From an uncultured Collinsella sp. (GTDB taxonomy: Bacteria; Actinomycetota; Coriobacteriia; Coriobacteriales; Coriobacteriaceae), in the NCBI GenBank assembly GCA_905213265.1, contig CAJMHR010000009.1:1-60675 (forward strand): DNA of 60,675 bases, written 5' to 3'. Numbering within the stretch: position 1 is the stretch's first letter; the number at the start of each line of letters is the position of its first letter. Position numbers and translations under genes: made by a program. Below the pieces are notes generated by a model. It did no database searches. It saw only the letters and a program-made list of their open reading frames with translations, and was not told the origin of the DNA. Positions 50,706 to 59,140 of the stretch are shown piece after piece.

Positions 50706-50957
50706 ATGAAGGTTTCTGAAGTTTCCGAGACTCAGGCCGATAACCTGGTCCACATGCTCGACGCTTACGCCGAGAAGGGTGGCCACCACCTGAACATCAA
50801 CGTCTTCAACCGTGAGACGCTGCTCGACGCTCAGGCTCACCCCGAGAAGTACCCGCAGCTGACCATCCGCGTTTCCGGCTATGCCGTGAACTTCCACACG
50901 CTCACCAAGGAGCAGCAGGACGAGGTCATTGCGCGTACCTTCCACGATAAGTTCTAA
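50706..50957 (+). CDS. Detached glycyl-radical subunit of pyruvate formate-lyase
   Basis: 83 residues. It aligns with the last 65-70 residues of PflB: GGHHLNINVFNRETLLDAQ, HPEKYPQLTIRVSGYAVNF and LTKEQQDEVIARTF. The radical-carrying residue is Gly58 in RVSGYAV. It resembles GrcA/YfiD of E. coli, which replaces the damaged C-terminus of PflB, but here it is the only source of this domain for the enzyme encoded just upstream. Excellent ribosome site (GAAGGAG). The activase that creates the radical is at 58196-59014. It is followed by a family 2 nested palindrome. Confidence 0.95.
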   Translation: MKVSEVSETQADNLVHMLDAYAEKGGHHLNINVFNRETLLDAQAHPEKYPQLTIRVSGYAVNFHTLTKEQQDEVIARTFHDKF

Positions 50958-50984
50958 AGGGTTCAACTCCTGTAGGATTACTGG

Positions 50985-51107
50985 GGCCGGTTTTGGGTTA
51001 TTTTCCAAAACGTCCTCGGACATGCAAAGAGGCTCCGCTGCGCGCGTTGCGCGGCGGGGCCTCTTTGCGTCCTGCGGGATGTTTTGGAAAATAACCCAAA
51101 ACCGGCC
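50985..51107. repeat. Nested palindromic element, family 2, copy 2
   Basis: The outer arms (50985-51011 and 51081-51107) are 27 bp and perfectly complementary, starting GGCCGGTTTTGGG. The inner arms GCAAAGAGGC/GCCTCTTTGC share the design of copy 1. The linkers GTCCTCGGACAT and CCTGCGGGAT match copy 1, while the outer arms have no sequence in common with it. It probably ends the pfl transcript. Confidence 0.88.
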
Positions 51108-51224
51108 AAGCGGGGTTCTTCGGAGTCACCCTTTAGGCGGAACTCTCCTAATTATTTGGATGAGTCGTTTACTTACTTGTGCTGTTACCGTCTTCCCGCT
51201 GTTGTTGGGGTATGCTTTGTTCGT

Positions 51225-51241
51225 ATGTAAACGTTTGACAT
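51225..51241. promoter_or_regulatory. LacI-type operator at the sucrose regulator
   Basis: ATGTAAACGTTTGACAT is a 17-bp version of the LacI operator. It lies 20 bp before the start of the regulator gene, so it should act in autorepression. Confidence 0.7.
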
Positions 51242-51260
51242 GTTGATGGGGGAGGGTGCT

Positions 51261-52271
51261 ATGGCTCGCGAGAGTGCTCGTTCTAAAGATACGGCTAAGC
51301 CTGGCATCAAGGAAGTTGCAGCGGTGGCGGGGGTTTCGCCTACTACGGTATCTCGCGTGCTTAATAATCGCGGCTACATTAGCCAGGAAACCCGCGATAA
51401 AGTCCATGCGGCGATGGAGCGCATCAATTACACGCCCAACGATATCGCCCGTGCCATGCTCAACGGTCGCCTGAACCTTATCGGCATGATTGTTCCCTTT
51501 GTGAGCAGCCCGTTCCATGCTCAGGTTGTGCAGGCGGTCGAGCGCACGTTAGCGGAAAACGGCTTTAAGATGTTGCTGTGCAACAGCGCCAATCGACCCG
51601 ATCTTGAGCGTTCCTATATTGACATGCTCCGCCGCAATATGGTCGACGGCGTCATCGTCAACTCCCTCAATATCGGTGCCGAGGCATATGCCGAGATGGG
51701 CTTGAGCCTGGTTGGCATCGACTGCGATCTTGGCGAGGGCTCTGTCCAGATTGCAAGTGACAGCTATGGCATTGGCGAGCTCGCCACGCGCCGTCTGATT
51801 GATGACGGCTGCAGGCGTATCCTGTGCCTGCGCAGCAATAGCCGCATGCGCATGCCTGCCAATAAGCGTACCGATGCCTACCTCAATGTTGTTGAGCAGG
51901 CCGGTTTATCCGCGCTTGTCCGTGAGGTTGAGTTCGTTAAGCCCGACGACGAAAAGGGCGCGGTCGTTGCGAAGATCCTCGATGAGAACCCCGATATTGA
52001 CGGCATCTTTGCGGGAGACGATACGATGGCGGCCATCTGTCTCAACGTGATGAAGCAGCGTGGCTTGAGCGCTCCAGACGATATTAAGGTCGTGGGCGCG
52101 GATGGTGCCCGCCGAACTATGACGTTTATGCCTGACTTAACAACCGTACGTCAAGATATCGATCGCATCGGAGAGCTCGCGGCGCAATCCATCATCGCTC
52201 TTATTAACGGCGATAATCCCGAATCGAATATCAAGCTCCCCGTTGAACTCATTGAGGGCAAAACCGCGTAG
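51261..52271 (+). CDS. LacI-family regulator of the sucrose locus
   Basis: 336 residues. The helix-turn-helix IKEVAAVAGVSPTTVSRVLN is followed by the hinge, and the effector domain has LIGMIVPFVSSPFHAQVV and GDDTMAAICLNVM. It is more distant from the four lac/gal regulators than they are from each other, and its operators are 17 instead of 16 bp. The ATG at 51261 after GGGGGAGGG is preferred to the ATG at 51240, which overlaps the operator. It precedes a PTS and two GH32 genes on the same strand, with tandem operators before them, so it is probably their repressor. Confidence 0.9.
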   Translation: MARESARSKDTAKPGIKEVAAVAGVSPTTVSRVLNNRGYISQETRDKVHAAMERINYTPNDIARAMLNGRLNLIGMIVPFVSSPFHAQVVQAVERTLAENGFKMLLCNSANRPDLERSYIDMLRRNMVDGVIVNSLNIGAEAYAEMGLSLVGIDCDLGEGSVQIASDSYGIGELATRRLIDDGCRRILCLRSNSRMRMPANKRTDAYLNVVEQAGLSALVREVEFVKPDDEKGAVVAKILDENPDIDGIFAGDDTMAAICLNVMKQRGLSAPDDIKVVGADGARRTMTFMPDLTTVRQDIDRIGELAAQSIIALINGDNPESNIKLPVELIEGKTA

Positions 52272-52311
52272 TTCATCCCGTGCGAAAAGAATTCCTCAAA
52301 CGCCTCTGATG

Positions 52312-52342
52312 ACCGTTCGCCGGCATATGTCAACCGTTTACC
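52312..52342 (-). promoter_or_regulatory. 21-bp-spaced GGTGAACGGT box pair (reverse orientation)
   Basis: ACCGTTCGCC at 52312 and ACCGTTTACC at 52333 are complements of GGTAAACGGT-like boxes, 21 bp apart, just before the sucrose operators. Confidence 0.55.
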
Positions 52343-52373
52343 GACGACTGGAACCTCGAAAAGACGTATTGAT

Positions 52374-52407
52374 ATGAAAACGTTTGACATATGAAAACGA
52401 TTGACAT
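52374..52407. promoter_or_regulatory. Two abutting LacI operators before the GH32 gene
   Basis: ATGAAAACGTTTGACAT (52374-52390) is followed without a gap by ATGAAAACGATTGACAT (52391-52407). The 17-bp centre-to-centre spacing is unusual, placing two dimers on nearby but rotated faces of the helix. Confidence 0.75.
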
Positions 52408-52454
52408 ATCTTGCCATTGTACCGAGTTAGCATGTCGTGGAAAGGAAGTCTCGG

Positions 52455-53837
52455 ATGCACAAGGTGTATTACCAGCCTGAGGGAATTTGGGTAGGCGACA
52501 TCATGCCGTACGGCGAGGACGGCACGTTCTATCTCTATCATCAGCGTGACACGCGTAACCCCGAACCTTTCGGAGAGCCGTTTGGCTGGGCACTCGCTAC
52601 GACCAAGGATTTCGTCAACTACAAGGACTTTGGCGAGAGCCTTGAGCGTGGCGGCGACGAGGAAGTCGACCAGTACATTTATGCCGGCACGGTGTTTAAG
52701 GTGGGCGACAAGTACCATGCGCTCTACACTGGTTGCAATCGCGATAAGGTCCGCGCACGTTTGATGAAGCAGGTTCTTCTTCACGCAACGAGCGACGACG
52801 CCGTCAAGTGGGAGAAGAACATCGCCGAGACGCTGCTTCCGCCCCAGGAGGGCTACGACGACCGCAACTGGCGCGATCCCTTTGTGCTTTGGGATGAGGA
52901 GAACGAAGAGTACATGCTCATCCTCGGCACACGTGTGGGCGAGGACAAGCGTCTGATGACCGGTCGTCTGGTCAAGTTCACCTCCAAGGACCTGACCAAC
53001 TGGGAGTTCCAGGGCGACTGGTGGAACCCGGGCCTGTACACCATGTTCGAGATGCCTGATCTCTTTAAGATGGGCGACTGGTGGTACCTCGTCTTTTCCG
53101 AGTACAGCGACGGCAACAAGACCCGTTACCGCATGTCCAAGTCCATCAACGGTCCTTGGATTACCCCCGCTGACGACTCCTTCGACGGCCGCGCGTACTA
53201 CGCCGCTCGCACCGCATTCGATGGCGAGCGCCGCGTTCTCTTTGGTTGGGTTCCTACGCGTGACGAGGGCGGTGACCCCAGCTCTTACCTGTGGGGTGGC
53301 ACTTTTATGCCCCTCGAGATCGTTCAGCGTGCCGACGGAACGCTCGGCACCAAGCTCCCCGACAGCATGCTTGGCGCCTTTGGCGAGGCTAAGGCAGTCG
53401 AGACCTTTGAGCTTTCCTGCGAGTCGGGCAAGGTCGAGCAGGTGCTCGCCGCAGATGCCGGCTCCACCTACTTGCTCGATGCCGACATTGAGCTCGGCGG
53501 TAACGCTGCCGGCTTCTCGGTCAAGTTCGCCGAGGACGCCGAGACCGGTCTTGCCTATGAGTTCCGCGCCAACCTGCGCGAGGGCAAGCTCGAGTTCACG
53601 CCGGCTCCCCAGTACCCGTGGTTCCAGGTCAACAACATGGGCCTCGAGCGTCCGTTGTTCTTTAAGGGCGAGGGCACTCACCATGTGCGTCTGGTCGTCG
53701 ACGACGACATCGCGACCATCTTTGTCGATGACGTTGCGCTCAACGCTCGCTTCTGCAACAAGCAAGGCCAGGGTGTGGCGCTTACCGTCACCGACGGTGC
53801 GCTCAAGTGCGCAAACGCAACGATCGCGTCTCTGTAG
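52455..53837 (+). CDS. GH32-family glycosidase with variant active-site motifs
   Basis: 460 residues, a five-bladed propeller followed by a beta-sandwich (about 320-460). The usual WMNDPNG becomes IWVGDIMPY, keeping the nucleophile position Asp15. RDP is present in NWRDPFV. The EC motif becomes EMPD, keeping the acid/base Glu. No signal peptide, so it acts on imported, phosphorylated sugars. It heads the operon with the PTS gene, while a canonical GH32 lies after the PTS. The altered nucleophile motif suggests a substrate other than sucrose-6-phosphate, such as another fructoside. Start after AAAGGAAG. Confidence 0.82.
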   Translation: MHKVYYQPEGIWVGDIMPYGEDGTFYLYHQRDTRNPEPFGEPFGWALATTKDFVNYKDFGESLERGGDEEVDQYIYAGTVFKVGDKYHALYTGCNRDKVRARLMKQVLLHATSDDAVKWEKNIAETLLPPQEGYDDRNWRDPFVLWDEENEEYMLILGTRVGEDKRLMTGRLVKFTSKDLTNWEFQGDWWNPGLYTMFEMPDLFKMGDWWYLVFSEYSDGNKTRYRMSKSINGPWITPADDSFDGRAYYAARTAFDGERRVLFGWVPTRDEGGDPSSYLWGGTFMPLEIVQRADGTLGTKLPDSMLGAFGEAKAVETFELSCESGKVEQVLAADAGSTYLLDADIELGGNAAGFSVKFAEDAETGLAYEFRANLREGKLEFTPAPQYPWFQVNNMGLERPLFFKGEGTHHVRLVVDDDIATIFVDDVALNARFCNKQGQGVALTVTDGALKCANATIASL

Positions 53838-53882
53838 CGGCAACGAACCGTTTTATGATTTAGAAAAGGAATGGAGAGGAAC

Positions 53883-55334
53883 ATGGACTACAAGGCAGTG
53901 TCCCAGCAAGTCGTCGACAACGTCGGCGGACTGGAGAACATCGAGGGCGCCACGCATTGCGTGACCCGTCTGCGTCTGGTGCTCAAGGATACGAGCAAAT
54001 ACAACAAGGCCGAGCTCGAGAACATCGATGGCGTCAAGGGCGTGCTGTACAACAGCGGCCAGCTCATGATCATCTTCGGTACCGGTACCGTCAACAAGGT
54101 TTACGATGAGTTTATGGCTCTGACGGGCGTTAAGGAGATCAGCGCTTCCGAGGTCAAGGGCGCCGAGGCGGACAAGAAGGGCAAGTTCTTCTCGGTCCTC
54201 AAGGTATTCTCGGACATCTTTATCCCCATCATTCCCGCTTTCGTCGGCGCTGCTATCATCATCGGCCTTAAGTCGCTGATCGTTGCCAACGGCCTCTTTG
54301 GCATGGAAGGCAGCCTCGCCGATCACAGCGAGTTCCTCAAGAACCTCGCAAGCTTCTTTGCCATTATCGCCACCACGTTCGACTACCTGCCTGTCCTGGT
54401 TATGTACAGCGCAGTCAAGCGTTTTGGCGGTAACCCGATCCTGGGCATCCTCGTCGGTATCGTCATGGTTCACCCGAGCCTTATGAACCGCAACACGTTC
54501 GTTATGGACCCGACGGGTGCTGAGTACTGGAACTTTGGTCCGCTCTCCATTCCCATGGTTGCTTTCCAGGGCGGCGTATTCCCTGCAATCCTGACTGCCT
54601 GGTTTATGGCCAAGGTCGAAAAGATTGCCCAGAAGTACATCCCCGAGGTCGTTTCGTTCGTCTTTGTCCCGACCGTTACCCTGATTCTTGCTAACGTCGC
54701 CCTGTTCACCGTGTTCGGCCCGCTCGGCAACCTGATCGGCGATGTCCTCGCCGGCGTAATCGATATCCTGTACAACAGGATGGGCGTCTTTGGTGCCTTT
54801 GTCTTCGCCGCGTTCCTGCAGCCGCTTGTCGTTACCGGTACGCATCAGTTCATCCAGGGTATCGAGGCAAACCTTGTTGCCACGACTGGCTTCAACTACA
54901 TCCAGGCCATCTGGTCGGTTTCCATCATCGCCCAGGGCGGCGGCGCCATCGGCATGTACCTCATTCACAAGAAGCATTCCAAAGAGCGCAACATTTGCAT
55001 GTCGTCCTTTATCCCGACGCTGGTCGGAATCTCCGAGCCCGCTATCTTTGCTGCAAACATGCGCTACTCGATCATCCCGTTCATCTGCGCATGCATCGGT
55101 GCAGGCTGCGGCGGTGCCTTCGTCAAGCTCTTTGAGGTGCGCGCTATCGGTCAGGGTCTGACCGGCGTGCTTGGCCTGCTCATCGTCACGCCCGAGACCC
55201 TCGTGTGGTATGTGGCTGGCAATCTCATCGCCTTTATCGTGCCGATCGTCTTGATCTTTGCCTACAACAAGGCAAAGGGCGTGCCGACCACCGATGAAGA
55301 GGGCGCTGGCGCTGGCTTCGACGTTAGCTTCTAG
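53883..55334 (+). CDS. Sucrose/glucose-superfamily PTS permease EIIBC
   Basis: 483 residues. The N-terminal EIIB domain has phospho-Cys26 in GATHCVTRLRL. The EIIC domain (about 105-480) has the family motif GISEPAIFAANMRY. No EIIA domain is fused or adjacent, so it must use a glucose-type EIIA encoded elsewhere; the LacF at 16910 belongs to a different superfamily and cannot be assumed to fit. It imports and phosphorylates sucrose or a related fructoside. Start after GGAGAGG; the upstream ATG at 53871 is less likely. It sits between two GH32 genes. Confidence 0.92.
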   Translation: MDYKAVSQQVVDNVGGLENIEGATHCVTRLRLVLKDTSKYNKAELENIDGVKGVLYNSGQLMIIFGTGTVNKVYDEFMALTGVKEISASEVKGAEADKKGKFFSVLKVFSDIFIPIIPAFVGAAIIIGLKSLIVANGLFGMEGSLADHSEFLKNLASFFAIIATTFDYLPVLVMYSAVKRFGGNPILGILVGIVMVHPSLMNRNTFVMDPTGAEYWNFGPLSIPMVAFQGGVFPAILTAWFMAKVEKIAQKYIPEVVSFVFVPTVTLILANVALFTVFGPLGNLIGDVLAGVIDILYNRMGVFGAFVFAAFLQPLVVTGTHQFIQGIEANLVATTGFNYIQAIWSVSIIAQGGGAIGMYLIHKKHSKERNICMSSFIPTLVGISEPAIFAANMRYSIIPFICACIGAGCGGAFVKLFEVRAIGQGLTGVLGLLIVTPETLVWYVAGNLIAFIVPIVLIFAYNKAKGVPTTDEEGAGAGFDVSF

Positions 55335-55373
55335 TTGAGCCGTTCAGTGTAATCTGAGGATAAGTCCATTTGA

Positions 55374-55411
55374 GGAAGGGCGTTCGACTCGTGTGAGTCG
55401 AGCGTCCTTCC
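55374..55411 (+). promoter_or_regulatory. Hairpin between the sucrose PTS and the second GH32 gene
   Basis: GGAAGG-CG-TCGACTC pairs with GAGTCGA-CG-CCTTCC across GTGT. There is no U-run, so it probably only reduces read-through. Confidence 0.5.
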
Positions 55412-55435
55412 CCATAGACGAGAAAGTCAACGGCG

Positions 55436-56878
55436 ATGTTTAATCAAAAAAATAAGGTGACACGCGCGGACTATGAGCCGTGGCGTGCCGGACAGGATGA
55501 GACGGCGGGTCGCATCGCGTCCGACCCCGATAGGCTCCTGTTCCATGTGGAGCCTGAGCTTGGCTGGCTCAACGACCCCAACGGTTTGGTTCAGATTGGT
55601 GATACGTATCACATCTATCATCAATACGATCCGTTCGATGCTGCGCATGGCGGTCCAGTGCTTTGGAACCATCTGACGACAAAGGATTTTGTGACGTACG
55701 AGAATCACGGCCCCGCACTGTTCCCCGATTCCGATTTGGATTCGAACGGAGCGTATTCTGGTTCTGCCTTTGTACGCGATGGCAAGATTCACTACTTCTA
55801 TACCGGCAACGTCAAGCATTTTGACCGCGATGATTACGACTACGTGTTGACGGGCCGTGAGCAAAACCAGATTCATATGGTTGCCGAGAATCCCGACGAA
55901 TTGGGCGAGAAGTGCATAGCTGTTGGACCGGTCAATTACCCCGACGATATCGGTACGCACGTGCGCGACCCCAAGATCCTTGAGCACGATGGTATCTACT
56001 ACATGGTTCTGGGCGCTCGTACGAAAGACGACCGTGGCTGCGTGCTTGTCTATACCTCGCGCAATCTTGAGGACTGGAGCTATGCGACGCGCATTGAGTT
56101 GGGCGAGAAGTTTGGCTTTATGTGGGAGTGCCCCGATCTGTTTGAGCTCGATGGCGAGCTTATTCTCGTTTGCTGTCCGCAGGGTGTGCCTGCCGATGGT
56201 TGGCGTTACCGCAATCCGCATCAGTGCGTGTGGTTCCCCATCGAGGCCGATTGGGAGGCGCCGAGCTTTAAAATCGTCGGGCAGGGCATGCCCCCGATGG
56301 TCGATGCCGGTTTTGATTTCTATGCTCCGCAGTCCTTTGAGGATGCTGCAGGCCGGCGTTTGATGATCGGATGGTCGGGTTGCCCCGATGCGACGGCAGA
56401 AAACCCGACGGTGGCGCGCGGGTGGCAGTGCGCGTTGACGGTGCCGCGAGAGCTGAGCATGCGCGATGGTAAGCTCTGCCAGCAGCCGGCGCACGAGATT
56501 GAGAGGATGCGCGGCGACTGCGTTCGCGCGACAGGCGGTGAAACCGTTGAGGAGCCGGGACGCCTGTTTGATCTTGTGGTTTCCTGTGAGGGCGCCAAGA
56601 TGGTCGAGCTCGAAATCCGCAAGGGTGTCTTTGTACGTTATGCGGACGGGATGCTTACCCTCGACATGGGTGACGAAGGCTATGGGCGCGACCAAAGGTC
56701 GATCGAGCTCAGCGAGCTTCGCGACCTGCGCGTGCTTTCGGACACTACGATGGTAGAGATTTTTGCCAACAGCGGCGAGGCGGCACTTACGAGCCGTACC
56801 TATTCGCCGGCGGTTTCGGCGATGGGGTTGCATGCCGAGGGTGCGGCGTCGATGGATTTCTACCGCCTCGCGCATTAA
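55436..56878 (+). CDS. Sucrose-6-phosphate hydrolase (GH32)
   Basis: 480 residues, canonical GH32. The motifs are WLNDPNG with nucleophile Asp47, VRDPK with the transition-state Asp, and WECPDLF with the acid/base Glu. A C-terminal beta-sandwich follows. It splits sucrose-6-phosphate into glucose-6-phosphate and fructose. No signal peptide. Ribosome site is weak (GAGAAAG). Last gene of the sucrose cluster. Codon use is less biased than in the PTS gene, hinting at lower expression or a later arrival. ScrB is the probable name but I leave the symbol open. Confidence 0.9.
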   Translation: MFNQKNKVTRADYEPWRAGQDETAGRIASDPDRLLFHVEPELGWLNDPNGLVQIGDTYHIYHQYDPFDAAHGGPVLWNHLTTKDFVTYENHGPALFPDSDLDSNGAYSGSAFVRDGKIHYFYTGNVKHFDRDDYDYVLTGREQNQIHMVAENPDELGEKCIAVGPVNYPDDIGTHVRDPKILEHDGIYYMVLGARTKDDRGCVLVYTSRNLEDWSYATRIELGEKFGFMWECPDLFELDGELILVCCPQGVPADGWRYRNPHQCVWFPIEADWEAPSFKIVGQGMPPMVDAGFDFYAPQSFEDAAGRRLMIGWSGCPDATAENPTVARGWQCALTVPRELSMRDGKLCQQPAHEIERMRGDCVRATGGETVEEPGRLFDLVVSCEGAKMVELEIRKGVFVRYADGMLTLDMGDEGYGRDQRSIELSELRDLRVLSDTTMVEIFANSGEAALTSRTYSPAVSAMGLHAEGAASMDFYRLAH

Positions 56879-56939
56879 CCGTGCGTGGAGCACGATTGGA
56901 CTTGCTGGGCGGAATGTGTCGCAGTTGCCGCAGCGAACT

Positions 56940-56969
56940 ACCGTTTATCGCGTATAGCTACCGTTTGCG
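56940..56969 (-). promoter_or_regulatory. GGTGAACGGT-like box pair (reverse orientation, 20-bp spacing)
   Basis: ACCGTTTATC at 56940 and ACCGTTTGCG at 56960 resemble the boxes elsewhere, but the spacing is 20 bp instead of 21. They lie between the GH32 gene and degV. Confidence 0.4.
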
Positions 56970-57027
56970 GGATAAGTAACACTCATTTATAAACCGTGTA
57001 AAATCTCAGGTAAGCACGGAGTTTTCC

Positions 57028-57059
57028 AGGGAGACGCTGTCCTTTGTTGTGTGCAAGGG
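57028..57059 (+). terminator. Weak terminator-like hairpin before degV
   Basis: GAGACGC and GCGTCTC pair and are followed by TTTGGCG. The loop is 16 bases or more. It may close the sucrose transcript. Confidence 0.4.
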
Positions 57060-57154
57060 GCGGCGTCTCTTTGGCGCTTAGATGCTGTTGCACAACTGTG
57101 CGGTGGCCTGTGCTGGGTATTGGAAAGTCGACGTTGAGATGGGTCGTGATAAGA

Positions 57155-58009
57155 ATGGGCAAGTACGTAATCGTGGTTGAATCTGGGTCGGATGTGACGC
57201 CGGAGCTCTGCGAGCGCTACGGCATCGTGCGCGTGCCCATGCATGTCACGATTGGTGACGAGACCGTCGAGGACGGCTCCATCGATCCGCTCGAGATTTA
57301 CTCGCGCTGCAACGAGTTTGGCGTGATGCCCAAGACCAGTGGCTGTGCGCCTGCGGATTTTGCTCACGTGTACGACCGCATTCACGCTGAGCAGCCCGGT
57401 GCGACCATTCTGCATCTTGCGTACTCCGAAGTCACGACTTGCTCGCATCAGTCCTCCAAGATTGCGGCTAAGGGCCGCGACTACGTATTCTCCATGGATA
57501 CGCGTTTTGTCTCGGTGGGCCAGTCGCTCGTTGCCGTCGAGACCGCCAAATACATCGAGGCTCACCCCGATGCCACCGTCGACGAGATCTTTGCATTTAC
57601 GAACTCCGTCATGGACCGCGTGCTGCTGGGCTTTGTTCCTACCGACCTGGCCTTTCTTAAGGCGGGCGGTCGTCTGTCCAACGTCGCGTTCCTTGGCGCC
57701 CACCTGCTTAAGATTAAGCCCTGCATTGAGGTAACGGGCGGCAAGTTCGTGGCGACCAAGAAGTTCCGCGGCTCTATGCTCAAATGCGCCCGTGCCTTTA
57801 TTGACCACATGGTTGCGAAGGGCGAGATTGACTACTCGCACATTGGCCTGGCGTATTCGGTAGGCCTTTCCGAGGAGCTGCGCGACGACATGGAAGTCTA
57901 TGCGCACGACCTGGGCTTTAAGGACGTTACCTGGACTCAGGTCGGCGGCGTGATCTCGAGCCATTGCGGCCCGACCGCCTTTGGCGCGGTGCTCACACTC
58001 AAGGCGTAA
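57155..58009 (+). CDS. DegV-family fatty-acid-binding protein
   Basis: 284 residues, normal DegV length. The N-terminus VIVVESGSDVTPEL, the segment TSGCAPADFAHVY with the conserved Ser/Cys loop, VSVGQSLVAV and SHCGPTAFGA near the end are family features. Members bind a fatty acid, and some act as FakB partners that present it to the kinase FakA for phosphorylation. No fakA gene is in the window. The ribosome site is poor. It lies between the sucrose cluster and the PFL activase and has its own terminator. Confidence 0.88.
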   Translation: MGKYVIVVESGSDVTPELCERYGIVRVPMHVTIGDETVEDGSIDPLEIYSRCNEFGVMPKTSGCAPADFAHVYDRIHAEQPGATILHLAYSEVTTCSHQSSKIAAKGRDYVFSMDTRFVSVGQSLVAVETAKYIEAHPDATVDEIFAFTNSVMDRVLLGFVPTDLAFLKAGGRLSNVAFLGAHLLKIKPCIEVTGGKFVATKKFRGSMLKCARAFIDHMVAKGEIDYSHIGLAYSVGLSEELRDDMEVYAHDLGFKDVTWTQVGGVISSHCGPTAFGAVLTLKA

Positions 58010-58040
58010 CGCCTGGCGTCTATCGATTTCTATTGCCTCG

Positions 58041-58077
58041 GCGGCGGGCGGGTTGCGACAACCTTCCCGCCGCTTTT
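58041..58077 (+). terminator. Terminator of degV
   Basis: GCGGCGGG pairs with CCCGCCGC with an inner GGTTG/CAACC stem, followed by TTTTGC. Confidence 0.85.
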
Positions 58078-58195
58078 GCATGGGGCCAAATAGGACAATC
58101 CAATTGACCGCTAAACCGTTTCGCCATCAAGCATATAGGCTAGAATGACTCTGGCATTTATGTAGCTAAAACCAATGAGAGGCAAGGTAGCGGGA

Positions 58196-59014
58196 ATGGC
58201 TGAGATGACGCTCGAGGGTGTGGACGCTCGTCCTGAGGACTCCGCGTTTGCCCTGGGCCGCGTGCATTCGATTGAGACGATGGGGACGGTCGATGGACCC
58301 GGCATCCGCTTTGTGGTGTTTGTTCAGGGCTGCCCCATGCGCTGTGCGTATTGCCACAACCCCGATACCTGGTCGGTTAACGGCGGTACCATGGTGACCG
58401 TCGAGCACCTGATGGACGAGTTCCAGAGCAACCATGAGTTTTACCGCAGCGGTGGTATTACGGTATCCGGCGGCGAGCCGCTCCTGCAGCCTGAGTTCTT
58501 GGCCGACCTGTTCCGCGCAATGCACAACAACCCCGATGGTCGCGTACATACCTGCTTGGATAGTTGCGGCTATGCGTTCGATCCCACGCATCCCGAGAAG
58601 TTCGATGCCGTACTCAACGAGACCGATATGGTGCTGCTCGACATTAAACACGCCGATCCCGTCGAGCATAAAAAGCTGACCGGTTGCGATCCCGCACGTA
58701 TTCTGGCGTTTGGTGATGAGCTCGCGCGTCGCAAGATTAAGGTTGTTATTCGCCACGTGGTAGTGCCGGGTATTACCGATACGGTGGAGGAGTGCGAGGC
58801 GCTCGGTCGCTTGATTGCCCCGTGGCATAACGTGGTCGGCCTGGAGATGCTGCCGTATCACACGATGGGTGTCGTCAAGTACGAGCAACTGGGCATTCCC
58901 TATAAGCTCGAGGGCGTGCCCCAGATGGATACCGCGCGCATGCCCGAGCTGCGCAATGCCGTTATGGCCGGTATGAAAAAGCGCCGTGCGGAGCTCAGGT
59001 CGGCCATCGGCTAA
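58196..59014 (+). CDS. pflA: Pyruvate formate-lyase activating enzyme (radical SAM)
   Basis: 272 residues. C46-x3-C50-x2-C53 (CPMRCAYC) binds the 4Fe-4S cluster that cleaves S-adenosylmethionine. The resulting radical abstracts hydrogen from the PFL glycine. VDGPGIRFVVFVQGC, SGGEPLLQPEF and DIKH match PflA. It is 7.2 kb from its substrate genes, with the sucrose cluster between; in many bacteria the two are adjacent. Its target should be Gly58 of the small protein at 50706. The ATG at 58196 has AAGG upstream; the ATG at 58175 has no ribosome site. Confidence 0.93.
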   Translation: MAEMTLEGVDARPEDSAFALGRVHSIETMGTVDGPGIRFVVFVQGCPMRCAYCHNPDTWSVNGGTMVTVEHLMDEFQSNHEFYRSGGITVSGGEPLLQPEFLADLFRAMHNNPDGRVHTCLDSCGYAFDPTHPEKFDAVLNETDMVLLDIKHADPVEHKKLTGCDPARILAFGDELARRKIKVVIRHVVVPGITDTVEECEALGRLIAPWHNVVGLEMLPYHTMGVVKYEQLGIPYKLEGVPQMDTARMPELRNAVMAGMKKRRAELRSAIG

Positions 59015-59140
59015 CAAGCCATTTTTGCCCCTTTATGATACCCGAGCTGTACTGGCCTAACGGCTTGGTGCTGACACGGTTGAGCCAAAATGCTGGTACC
59101 ATACCGTGGATAAGCAATTTGCACGGATTTGGGGGATGGC

